The notes beneath the pieces were generated by a model. The model ran no database searches. It saw only the letters and a list, made by a program, of their open reading frames with translations, and had not been told where the DNA came from. A stretch of 64,000 nucleotides of DNA from Vanessa cardui. Its lineage: Eukaryota; Arthropoda; Insecta; Lepidoptera; Nymphalidae. The position numbers and the translations under genes were made by a program. Shown one piece after another: positions 35,546 to 45,788 of the stretch (within the stretch, counting starts at the first letter, position 1; the number at the start of each line of letters is the position of its first letter). The stretch covers positions 11,894,171-11,958,170 of the forward strand of contig NC_061133.1 of the NCBI RefSeq assembly GCF_905220365.1, written 5' to 3'.

Positions 35546-35957
35546 AGTTTCCGACTCCGCAAAGTCAATAAATCCTTCTTGGAGCAAGGTATGCGTTTCT
35601 ATAATAAAATTCCGCAGACATTTTTAACTTTGCCATTTCGTAAATTCAAATCGTTAAAAAAAAACACATGGGTAAAAAAGGCATAGGTATTATTCGATAC
35701 AAGATTTTAAAAATGATAAAAAAGCGTGGAGTTAATACCTATTGACTTCCAAGCAGGATATATTAATTTAAATAAGTGTATTTAACTAACTTGACTTTGT
35801 ATTTTTTAAATGTTGAAAAATAATAACTACAGAGTTTCTTGACGGTTCATCTCGGTAGAATCTACTTTCCGAACAGGTGGTAGCTTCAGTTAATTGTAAA
35901 ATGACGATTCAAAATTGCTTGTAAAAGCCTACTTGAATAAAGTTTATTTTGATTTGG
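35546..35957 (+). pseudogene. 3' end of a CR1/Jockey-like non-LTR retrotransposon
   Basis: The first 130 bases read as the extreme C-terminus of a reverse transcriptase: RLRKVNKSFLEQG, MRFYNKIPQTFLTLPFRKF, then a stop at about 35685. The 3' untranslated tail follows (GAGTTTCTTGACGGTTCATC, AAATGACGATTCAAAA, CCTACTTGAATAAAG), which I recognise as a common lepidopteran LINE tail. It is strongly 5' truncated and non-functional. The clade assignment is from memory of family sequence and should be treated as tentative. Confidence 0.7.
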
Positions 35958-36372
35958 ATTGATATAACGGAGTAGCATGTCCAAATCCATTTTTTAAAAA
36001 AACATGACGTCAGCATAGCTGACGTCACGAGTGTCAGAGTTTCGATCTTTAACCATCTTCGGTGGTATGAAATAAAACTCAGGAAATAATCCTCTCTGAT
36101 TTTTTCCAATATGAGGCGGTCCGGTTGCTCCGACGGCTCGACCAAGCCTGTCGATACCGGCGGGCGCTTGATCTTTTATAACAAAAATAGGTGGGTAGAC
36201 TTATTCACTCAAAGTAACAGCTGTTTACCAACACTAGAATATTTCAGACTAATTTAACATTTCAAAATTCGCTAAAAATTAATTATTAATTCAACAATCA
36301 AACAGTTTTAAATTATTAAAATAATCATTTCTGGACACGTTTTTTTCCTTAAATTCGTAGTTTCGCGCCGAC
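35958..36372. other. Unclassified sequence inside the split Helitron
   Basis: A GC-rich spot at 36110-36170 lies in two overlapping minus-strand open frames. One contains VEPSEQPDRLILEKIRED (35909-36145). Not recognised; possibly another element's remnant. Confidence 0.35.
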
Positions 36373-36483
36373 AGATATAGACAATATAGTAGAGAATAAC
36401 TGAAAAACTGTGAACATTGTAGATATTATGCAATATATTTAGTATCAGTATAGCAACCATGGGAAGCCGGGGCGAGTCGCTAG
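36373..36483 (+). mobile_element. Helitron H1, 3' portion with intact end
   Basis: GACAATATAG... through TATTTAGTATCAGTATAGC, the stem region GGGAAGCCGGGGCGAG, and CTAG at 36480-36483 followed by T. Confidence 0.65.
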
Positions 36484-37918
36484 TTATTTAATAAATGACC
36501 TACTATAATATTTCATCCTTTCCTACCGACTTACTTAACCCTAGAATTTCAATAGACACTTAATTTACTCAAGAGTGATCCACTCACTAAGCCCAACACG
36601 AACTCAGGTGCGTTCTTAATATACATATAATAAAATTAGAATGTCTGTTTGTAATATTAAAAAAAATCAATAAATAAAATACATTTGATTTTTTTTTACA
36701 CTTTCCATGTCTGTCTGTCTATCTGTTTGTTATGGTTGATCTCTGGAACGGCTGAACGATATTGACGGAACTTTCACTAGCAGACAGAAGAAAAAGTAAA
36801 TTAAGCTACAACAATAACTATTTTGTTAAATTAAATTAAATACGATAGCATGCCAAATATTTTTTTAGATATTTATTGTAAGATAGTGTCTAATGAGTGA
36901 CCAGGTCAGTACCTGGTTATCAGCCAGTGCTGATCTTCAGTTACTTATCTCACCTCAGACGACGAAGTTACGGGTATGAACTCTTGAACCCTCAGTAATA
37001 CTGGCTCATTTTTTTTTTAAATTGTACAGATAAAGTAACTTTTATGATATAATAGGGTTGACCTTTCCTCTGATCGATATACTACGAGTGATCTAAATAC
37101 TCTTTATTGTACACCAGTAAACACATACTTTAGTCACGTTTAAGAAAGAAGCACAAGAGATGGCCTTATTGTTAAAACCGCAATCTCTTCCAGGCAACAT
37201 TAAAGTAGAGGAAGTAAACAGATACAGAAAGAGGTAAGGGACAGTGAGATACAATGAGATAATATATTTAAAATTAAATAATGTATATTACCTAATATCG
37301 AGCATGCATACATGATATTTATGTATAATATGTATATGTAAGCTTTGTACACTGTATATGGTGTACATGGACTAAAGTACAAGTATATGAGCGCTGCCTA
37401 ACATTTGATATCTGGAACTTAGTAGTAACAATTACAGTGGACTCAAAAAGGTGTATTTTAAGCCCGCTTGTCAAGAAATTTATTTTACATTAAGTTAAAT
37501 ATACAATTTTGTGTTATTTTTGTCCAATATCATGCAACACATTACATATATATTTATAAAAATAAATAAAAAATGAAAATATAGTACAAATCCTGACCGT
37601 TTCGAATGGTGATATTTCCAACAGTATTTTTCCCTTGAATCTCAATTCCGATGAACTAATTATACTCTTAACTAACTAAACTAAATATTTTATGTATTGC
37701 AAACCACAAGTACAAGATGCACCGATAATTCTAAACAAGCACGGAGGCACTGAACCAGTAGTGGTACATTTATGGGCAATTATTGTGAACGGCTAAGGGT
37801 GATGTATTTTACAATCTATGCTTGGGAGTAGTTTACCCTTACACTAGTGTATCTACACTGGTAATCTACGCCAGTAATCTACACTATATTGATGTTAATC
37901 ATTAAAATTTATATCATA
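36484..37918. other. Stretch without a gene
   Basis: At about 36640-36790 there is a dispersed-repeat fragment (GTCTGTCTGTCTATCTGTTTG, CTCTGGAACGGCTGAACG, GACGGAACTTTCACT). The rest shows no structure apart from GTAATCTAC-type short repeats near 37855-37890. Confidence 0.4.
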
Positions 37919-38173
37919 CTAGCGACAGCGATCGATACAATGCTGATACTAAGTATACTACAGAATTTGTTTATTTACGACATCACATTAGAGATTTCTA
38001 AAATTATCAGTGTTTCTTTACTATATTGTCCATGAATTATAAAAAAAACATTCCACTAGAATCACTCTTATCTATTAAAAAAATCGAAACAAAATCCGTT
38101 GCGTAATTTTAAAGATCTAAGCATACACAGGGATAGACAGCAGTAAGCGACTTTATTTTATACTATGTAATGA
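37919..38173 (-). mobile_element. Helitron-like element H1, 255 bp, both ends present
   Basis: CTAG (plus sense) 37919-37922 and GA 38172-38173, flanked by A and T. It is more diverged than the copies in the composite repeats and has its own flanks, so it is an independent insertion that confirms the element boundaries. Confidence 0.8.
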
Positions 38174-39051
38174 TTAAAAAACGAAATATTGTTCGTAATT
38201 ATGATATGACAAATTTATATTTAAATAATAGAAGAATTGGAAACCTTGTTATCTTAAAATTAGTTCGGAAAGAAGTTTTCATTCATATAAATTAAAAGTC
38301 AAAAATAAATTAGCTGGTTTTACAAACTGTTAATATAAATTTAGATCTTCAATTAGTTTTCCAACTTTCAAATTTAATTACAGTTGTTTGAGTTGTTTTA
38401 TAACTAAAAACTGGGCTTGGGATAAAAATATTTTTTTTATTTTATTATTTAAATAACAAGAAAGAGCGTTATAAGTAGGTTTTGTACTATATAGAACCAA
38501 AATTACGTTGTAATGTCTATTTTAACACGCTAAGAATAAACACAAAAGCATATATTTTAAAGAACTCGTGTAATACAATAAATACTTGTGAAGTAAAACA
38601 CGTTTAAAGAGTATTCATACAACAAATAGGTGCCTATATATTGTGTAACGTAAATTGGTGCCAAAATTAAAACAATTTACGGGACCAAGAACATAACAAA
38701 GTACGTCCTTTTGTTATAAACACGCAGTCCCAAGATTGAATTTAATTATTCATCTGTCAGTCGTAAACCTCTTGTATAAATTAAACATCGGTTAAGTGGA
38801 AATCTTGATTAGAACACAACACCATTTTGACAGCCTTTACGATTTTTAGACGTGTATTCACATTAGAAATCGTTGTGATCCATATTGGAGTATTTACGCA
38901 TTCGGAATGACATGACAAAATATAAATCTTGTATTAATTTGAAATCAAAGATTTTTTATGGATTTATAAATGTTAACCCTTGACAGCATATTTATTTATG
39001 TTGTATAAAAAATATTTAAAGATTTAATTCTAAATTTAAACTTACTTATAT
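38174..39051. other. No gene or repeat recognised
   Basis: AT-rich; nothing supported. Confidence 0.4.
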
Positions 39052-39272
39052 GTCACCGTAAAAGTGTAAATATCGTTAGATCATAATCAATCTCGCGAGA
39101 TTGTAAGCTATCGAATTATTGTATATATATAATATTCTTGTAACAACTTGAGCTAAATCTAACCGAAAGGTTATAAACTGTCGGACTTTCATAAGTTTTA
39201 ATGTATGTATCGACGGCTTACAAACTGGCGAGTTAGGTTATAATCGAACAATATCAACAGTTTTACGGTGAC
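39052..39272. mobile_element. MITE-like element with about 60-bp imperfect inverted ends
   Basis: Left end GTCACCGTAAAAGTGTAAAT and the reverse complement of the right end, GTCACCGTAAAACTGTTGAT, continue in parallel through TATCGTTAGATCATAATC / TATTGTTCGATTATAACC and TTGTAAGCTATCG / TTGTAAGCCGTCG. The left arm contains a perfect 16-bp palindrome, CAATCTCGCGAGATTG (39088-39103). Length 221 bp. No clear target duplication. Confidence 0.6.
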
Positions 39273-40206
39273 GCAGGTACTTAATTATAAAACACTTCAA
39301 GTACACAGATCACTTGAAATTTTCATTGCAATGAACGTGACGATAACAATTCAATTGAACGTAATTATTAAAATTCACTCAACAAGATTTACTCGATGCT
39401 CGATAACTTTGATTAGTTTTTTCACGCGGTTTGATCCTGATCTAAACCCCGTAAATAAAAACCGCTAGATGTGATTTCGTCGAGCAAACTTGGCCTTACA
39501 ATTCCATGTCACAACTAGCCATTTGGCAAGTCGGTGGCTAGATACAATGTTTTACGCGGTGTGGCGCTGATTTATATCGCGTGGTGTGATTTTCAGTGCA
39601 GCGTTAGCTTCACAATCTTGTGTAGTCCCAACTGGCTGTTTGCTACTTTTCGTTCGATTTTTGAATTTGAAATGCATTTTTATTTTTATGTGTGTGTAAA
39701 ACATCCGTGTATGTGTAATTTTTGCATTTGCCTACATATCATTTGGAATACTCGTAACATACAAAATGTTATTTACGTAAAAGAACACTTAAATGTGTTC
39801 ATTTATCTAAATTCAACAAAATTAAACATCCTTAACCTCCTGCATATGTTTGCCCCAGTTTAAATTGGGACCAGTAGGGTCGAATATGTTTATCTTATCA
39901 GGAAAAGTTGTAAAGGTCCATTTGGCTTAACCAAAATACAAAGCAGCCCTTTTGGTTGACCGGCCAATCAATTTTATTACAGTCTTAGAACAAAATGTAA
40001 TATTTCCTTTCGTAGAGTTTCGTATCTCGAAAAGAAAGAGGAACCCTTGTAAGATCACTTCATTGTCTGCCTTAATGTCTGTCTGACAAGGCGTTTTTTC
40101 TAAGGAACACTTAGAACTATGAAATTAAAACTACTTAAGCTCTGCGGTCTCCTGGAACTATGATAAATTAAATCATTCTATGCAATCAAAAGATATGATC
40201 ATTTTT
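39273..40206. other. Stretch without a supported gene
   Basis: A 109-codon open frame (39534-39863, plus) has no known motif. Two segments around 39430 and 39550 look loosely alike (ACGCGGT...CTGAT...GATTT) but too diverged to call. Confidence 0.35.
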
Positions 40207-40500
40207 CTTATGGTATAGGTAGGCGGACGAGCATATGGCCCACCTGATAGTAAGTGGTCACCATCACCCATAGACAATGACGCTGTAAGAAATATTAACT
40301 AATCCTTACATCGTCAATGTGCCACCAACCTTGGGAACTAAGATGTTATGTCCCTTGTGCCTGTAGTTACACTGGCTCACTCACCCTTCAAACCGGAACA
40401 CAACAATACTGAGTACTGTTATTTGGCGGTAGAATAACTGATGAGTGGGTGGTACCTACCCAGACGGGCTTGCACAAATCACTACTACCAAGTATTTATT
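40207..40500 (+). repeat. Repeat C copy, most complete
   Basis: From CTTATGGTATAGGTAGGCGG through AAGAAATATTAACTAATCC, TTATGTCCCTTGTGCCTG and ACTGTTATTTGGCGGTAG to GGTACCTACCCAGACGGGC and ACAAATCACTACTACCAAG. It can serve as the local reference for this family. Confidence 0.75.
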
Positions 40501-41492
40501 TCGCATTTCCCATTTGCAAAGGTACTCAAAACCAAAGCATCCGCAATGTATTCTTTACTTAGAAATTAGGCATACCAATATAGGACAAAATACGAATCGT
40601 AACCTATTTTTCTATCTATCTAGTAGTATGAAATCCTCAATGCATGAAGTCGACTCAAATTATCCCGGTTTAAAAAACGTCCATTAAATATTTTTGACTT
40701 TCAGCAAATAAATTTAATGATTGAAAAAAGACTATGTTCCTAGTTTTCGAAGCTAAAACGCAAAACAGACTTTTACATAATAAACGTACATATACAGAGA
40801 AGTTTTTCCTTTACAGTTTTTATTTTGATATTATAAAATAACAAGACATTCAAAAATTTAAGTTACCGTTCCTGACTGCACCAGAGAAAATATACTTTTG
40901 TGAAAAGAGCTGCAATATAATTCAGTCTTGTTCTATCAAGTCGCTTTCACTTACAATACCAACCTTAAATAAGCTAATTTATATCTTCATATTTTCTTAA
41001 TTACCGGTAAAACGTTTAAACTAGTCAGTCTACTTAATATACTACTGAATTTCAAATTTGCGGTCTATGGCCCGTAAAATGTAGACGTTCACTGAAGTGT
41101 GAAATAGAACTTTTATTTAAAGCTACAATACTTATTCTAACCAAAAATACGGACAATCTTTTTCGTTGTATTTCTAGCGTACTTATATAAGGTTAAAAAC
41201 ATGCTGGATAAACTTCAAAGATGTCATTTTTATGGCGATATAAACATCAATAACTCAAAAAGTAAAAGTCTTTTCTGTTATCCTAACTGACGTGTGATTT
41301 CCCTAAAATATTGGTTAACTTTGGCTACTAAGCGATGATATGTTTAAAGGAAATCATGGAATAGCCAACATCTTGCCTTTGTAATTTACTATGAGATCAG
41401 AATTGGTTAATAGGATTGATAACTCAATAACTCATGCTACAAATATGATCTAGCTCATTTGGATATGTAGCATTCACCAGTTATTCAACGGT
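40501..41492. other. No gene recognised
   Basis: AT-rich; nothing supported. Confidence 0.4.
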
Positions 41493-41909
41493 ACAACAGC
41501 AGCGGCCTGTAAATTTCCCACTTGGGGAGATGGTTTGGAGTATATTACACTAAATACAGACAGACCTGTGGTAGATCTTTGTTAAAATTAGATCCATACA
41601 GGTTACTTCAAGATAATGTTGTCTTAAATTTTCGCGATGATTCGCGTGGTCACGGGCAGACCGTCTGCCCGTGACCACGAACACTGCAAAGTGCTCGAAA
41701 CGTCGGGATGTTTAAAAATAATTAATATACGCGATTCATCCGTTATAAATAGTTTTATTACTTCAAGATGTTTTCACCACCGTCAAGCTCTAGATCAATA
41801 ATTATAAACACAAATTAAGCTCATGAAAATTTAGTGGTGCTTGCCTGGATTTGAAACCGCAGTCATCGATTAAGATACACGCTTTGTAACCACTGGCTTA
41901 TCTCGGCTC
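41493..41909 (-). mobile_element. SINE-A copy interrupted by another element
   Basis: Tail GCGGCCTGTAAATTTCCCAC at 41502 (plus sense) and tRNA-like head at 41830-41909. Between them a 143-bp insert (41615-41757) is bounded by a 12-bp direct repeat. Without the insert, a normal, if diverged, SINE-A results. Confidence 0.8.
41615..41757 (+). mobile_element. Hairpin-containing short element with 12-bp target duplication
   Basis: Flanked by TTACTTCAAGAT at 41603-41614 and 41758-41769. It carries a perfect 17-bp-arm palindrome with one-base centre at 41645-41679 (CGTGGTCACGGGCAGAC, C, complement), then AGTGCTCGAAACGTCGGGA, a block I believe recurs in other animal repeats. It ends ATAAATAGTTTTA. 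No open frame. The target duplication and size suggest a SINE-like retroposon, but I cannot assign a parent RNA. Confidence 0.7.
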
Positions 41910-42457
41910 CTAGTTATCTAAATATATTCTGAAGTAAAAAATTAATCAATATATTCTTTACACCTGAATCTGCAAAGACGGCAGCTGGAGTGTTTCGATG
42001 GTTAAAATAAGTCTAACTATGAGGTATTATCAAATAAACCTTACCTCTAATAGAGTACGCTCGATTAGATATATTTTGTTTCATTTCATATATCTTTTAA
42101 ACGCATTGGTCCAGAACAATGAATGGACCATACGCATAATAAAACAATAAACAAAACGAGTCCGCAGTTCGAACATTATATAAATTACCTAAATAACTTT
42201 TCAGGATATTTATTTCCGGGAAATATATTCACTTACATTACGTATTATATCATTACACTTATCCCTTGGAAGTTATAATGATACATATATATTTTCTTTA
42301 TTGGAAATTCGACGTATTTTCACTTAAAGTTGTTTATGGTATTTTACTGATTTTATTTAAAGAAGTTTGTGTATGTATGGACGAGTATACGTGGATCCTC
42401 TTCGGATTTATGGCAAGCCTAATTAGTAGGCTAGGCGTTATATTAGCCTTGTGACTT

Positions 42458-42784
42458 TCAATATATGTAGTTTTGTGTGAGGAAGAGCCTTCCATGTTCA
42501 ATTTCAAGCAACCTAGAGGAAAACACTAACCAGAATAGCCTAGCGCAGTGTAGAGGGGTTGTAGCGAAGAATGAGAGAAGGACGAGGTCAATATGTCCCA
42601 CTGATGAGAACAAGGCACTGGAAAGGGTGCGTATTTGAAAACAATCCCATAGTTCATCCAAGCCAGTGTCGAGAATAGCTGTCAAAGAAACTGTATGACC
42701 CAGTATAACCCGGTTCCTAGAAAAAAATCTCCTTCGTTTCTCCTGCGAAAAATTTCTAAGATCGATGAGGCTAACCAAAGTCAT
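42458..42784 (-). other. Unrecognised 108-codon open frame
   Basis: Starts with ATG (MTLVSLIDLRNFSQEKRRR) and stays open for 108 codons in sequence less AT-rich than its flanks. It includes LGHTVSLTAILDTGLDELWD and a hydrophobic SVGHIDLVLLSFFATT stretch. There is no known motif, no clear splice sites and no promoter. It could be an unrecognised repeat or chance. Confidence 0.18.
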
Positions 42785-43069
42785 TTAAAAAAATATAGTT
42801 TTTCGATCTAAATTCTGAGTTTTTCGACATTGAGTTCTCGGCATTATTCCTGGGAATCTACGTGATGATACTTTCATGAAGTCTTTTAAGTCAAGTTGGA
42901 TCCGCCATTTCTGCAAATGATTTTTTTTTCAGTTGAGAATTAAGGCTGTGTCACCATTTCAACGATGAAGAAAAATCAACACCTAGCCTACGGTTTGCTT
43001 TATTTATTTAATAATAATTAAAGAATTATAGGCACTTTTTAACATACTTTAATAAGGCAAACTCAGTTT

Positions 43070-43335
43070 ACTTGGTGGTGGTGGTCTGTGTAGGTACCAC
43101 CCACTCATCAGTTATTCTACCGCCAAATAACAGTATTGTTGTTTTCCGGTTTGAAGGGTTAGTGAGCCAGTCTTACTACTGGCACAAGGGACATAACATC
43201 TTAGTTCCCTAGGGTGGTGGCACATTGACGATGTAAGGAATAGTTAATATTTCTTACAACGTCATTGTCTTTGGGTGATGGTGACCACTTACCATGAGGT
43301 GGCCCATATGCTGGTCCGCCAATCTATACCATAAA
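43070..43335 (-). repeat. Repeat C copy
   Basis: Minus-strand form: GTAGGTACCACCCACTCATC, TACCGCCAAATAACAGTATT, CAAGGGACATAACATCTTAG and GACCACTTACCATGAGG to CTATACCATAAAAAAAG. Confidence 0.75.
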
Positions 43336-45344
43336 AAAAGACAAAAAATGAAACATTTGATAAGTGATTATATTCCCCCGTAAAAGTCAATTTCTTTCAC
43401 CATACAATTGAAGACATTATGTCTCTTGTAACAGTAATTACACTGCTCACTTAAATGTGAATATATGACTAGTGTCTGAGTATAGATATACTTAAACAGA
43501 CGGTATCACCGGTAAAATAAAACACACGACTGAAACCTAGTATAAAAACGAGTTCAAATTATTCACGTACCAGGGCACCATAAACGTAGAAAGCAAACGA
43601 GGTAATAGAATAACGTCGTAACTCGCCATATAACATAGTTAACATATAATCTACTACGCTCTAATGGACGCTGCTGTACGTTTTTACTACACAATGCATT
43701 ATCATACATACTTTGTTATTCTAGTTTCTCATAATACATCTTGACTTTATTTAGATTCGTGCAAGCTAAAACAAGACAGATCAGGATAGATTTAAAAAAA
43801 ATGACGTTGCTATATTTTCTTGCTATTGGATACTTAAAATATAATGTCTAAGCATACTTCTTTATGATAAAAGTATTTTTGATAATTATTTAATTACATG
43901 GATGTCCCCCCACCCCCATCAATTATGAACATTAAAATTTAGTCTTAATTGTTACTCAATGGATTTGACTTTGCAACTTTCTGTGTGTTGAGTTGAATAT
44001 TAGTCGCTAAAATACAAATACAATATTTTAATAAAATATATAGGTAGACGAAAAGAACATATGGGTCAACCTAGTGTAAGTAGTTATTACTAGCCTTTGA
44101 CATTGGTGCCGCAAGATTATCAATGCATAACCAACCTTAGGAGCTTATGTCCCTTGTACCAGAAATCTCGCTCAGTCACTCTTCAAATCGTGACCCAAGA
44201 ATACCAAACATTACTCGCACAAAGCTAAGTGAATACGTATTGATTTTACTTTTAAAATGCAACCTAAAACGGAACGCTATTTCGAAGTTTGATCAGTTTA
44301 TCTAAAGCTTGAAACAGAGGCTGCCGTGTTGTCAGGAAATAAGACCGAAGCTAATTTCCTTCTGCTCCAACGTCGATGTCCACAAATAGGTAAATAGAGA
44401 ACTTCATTTAGAAATCAGAATTGTGACTAGTATAGATTTGATGGTAAATAAGACCATTATTAGAAAGTTCTCTTTTAATGAGAGTAAGGAACCTATGTGA
44501 CCACGCTGTTCAAATGCAGGTTTGTAAAAAAATGTGGCATTTACATCCAATAAATAAATTTCTTCAGAATGTTTTCCATATTGTTTAACTACTAGATCAA
44601 CTACATTTATAAACACAAACGTACTTCGTTAAAATTCACATTCAACTACTCCACAAACGCCTGAACCATCATTGAATATAAGTGTTATCCCATTAATACA
44701 TATTGATGTATCAATGGGATATCAAGTAACCAATTTATTTTTTAAACTGAATTGCGAAATTTGTTACTAAAGTTTGAAAGATAAAGAAAGTATTGTTTTT
44801 TTGTATTAGAATACAATGTCATAGCAATATAATACAATAACATTAATTATTTTACACTCTCCGAAAATAATCTGTAGAAGGTATTTGATGCCGATGTTTC
44901 AAGTTGTGGATTTTTGTGCAATTCAAAGATGCATCATTGATGTATCTTTTTTATTTAGCTGCATTACATGAGGCGTGATAACAGTCAATAATAACTCTTA
45001 AGAAGAAAACATAAAATTCACATATAACCAAAAATATTTTGACGACTTCATAATAGCAAAGTGCACTCTAAATTTTATTATAATGTAAACACAAAAGTTG
45101 CAAATTTGCCTTTTGCAGTTTTCCGCCACATAAACCCGGAAAGTAAAAGAAATGGAAGCTGACATGATTTACTTTTTGTTTTTACGTTTGACAATGCCAA
45201 ACATTTTCCTTTGATTTTGATTGATTCTATTTGATCTGGTTGATTCACCTGGTAAATCTCTCAAACGAATATTATTATTTCTTCAAACCTTTATGGAGAT
45301 GTGTGACGTTGTCTTTTGACATAGTATGATTTATTTATTATTAT
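43336..45344. other. Stretch with only degraded repeats
   Basis: Repeat-C traces lie at about 43400-43460 and 44040-44200. A much diverged minus-strand SINE-A lies at about 44498-44640 (CCACGCTGTTCAAATGCAGG). A 16-bp near-perfect inverted repeat lies at 44686-44721. No gene. Confidence 0.45.
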
Positions 45345-45533
45345 AAAGCCGTTCTGCGACTAGTTTTTCTACTCCGGATTCACCATGCCATCGGACTATG
45401 AGAGCAGGGGAATTGAGAGTGCATTTGTGTTTGTACAAATACTTGTGCACTTTGACACGTTATGTGCAGCTACAGAACTCTTGAAAATCGTCACCGTGAC
45501 CAAAATCGTTGAGGAGGACTTCATCATCATAAT
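45345..45533 (+). mobile_element. 3' tail of a non-LTR element
   Basis: GACTATGAGAGCAGGGGAAT, TGAGAGTGCATTTGTG, ACTTGTGCAC and ATCGTCACCGTGACCAAAATC end in (TCA)n. I recall this as a recurrent lepidopteran LINE-derived tail. The 73-codon open frame through it is incidental. Confidence 0.55.
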
Positions 45534-45779
45534 CCAATCGCATAGAATACTAATATTTCAGGCAGCATCCAATTTCTTCGTCATCTTAAATTTGAATAAA
45601 AAATAAAATGTTGCACATGGTACTATACGCTTGCGAATTTATACCACCTAATTCAGAATACCTAAAATAAACTCTTAGTTAACCGAAAAGATGGTTTTGT
45701 CTCAAACCATACCCAACGACAATTCTACTATTCTATTATTCTTTATAATCTGTTCAATGTAATAATTAGTAATTAACAC

Positions 45780-45788
45780 TCAGTCTAT
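45780..45788. repeat. Target-site duplication, low-coordinate side of RTE
   Basis: TCAGTCTAT, identical to 49018-49026. Confidence 0.7.

Noticed and set aside
39534..39863. 109-codon frame
   Set aside because: Hydrophobic, biased composition, no motif, no splice or promoter signal; length is not decisive on its own.
45385..45606. 73-codon ATG frame at 45385
   Set aside because: It runs through a LINE-derived 3' tail ending in (TCA)n, not a gene.
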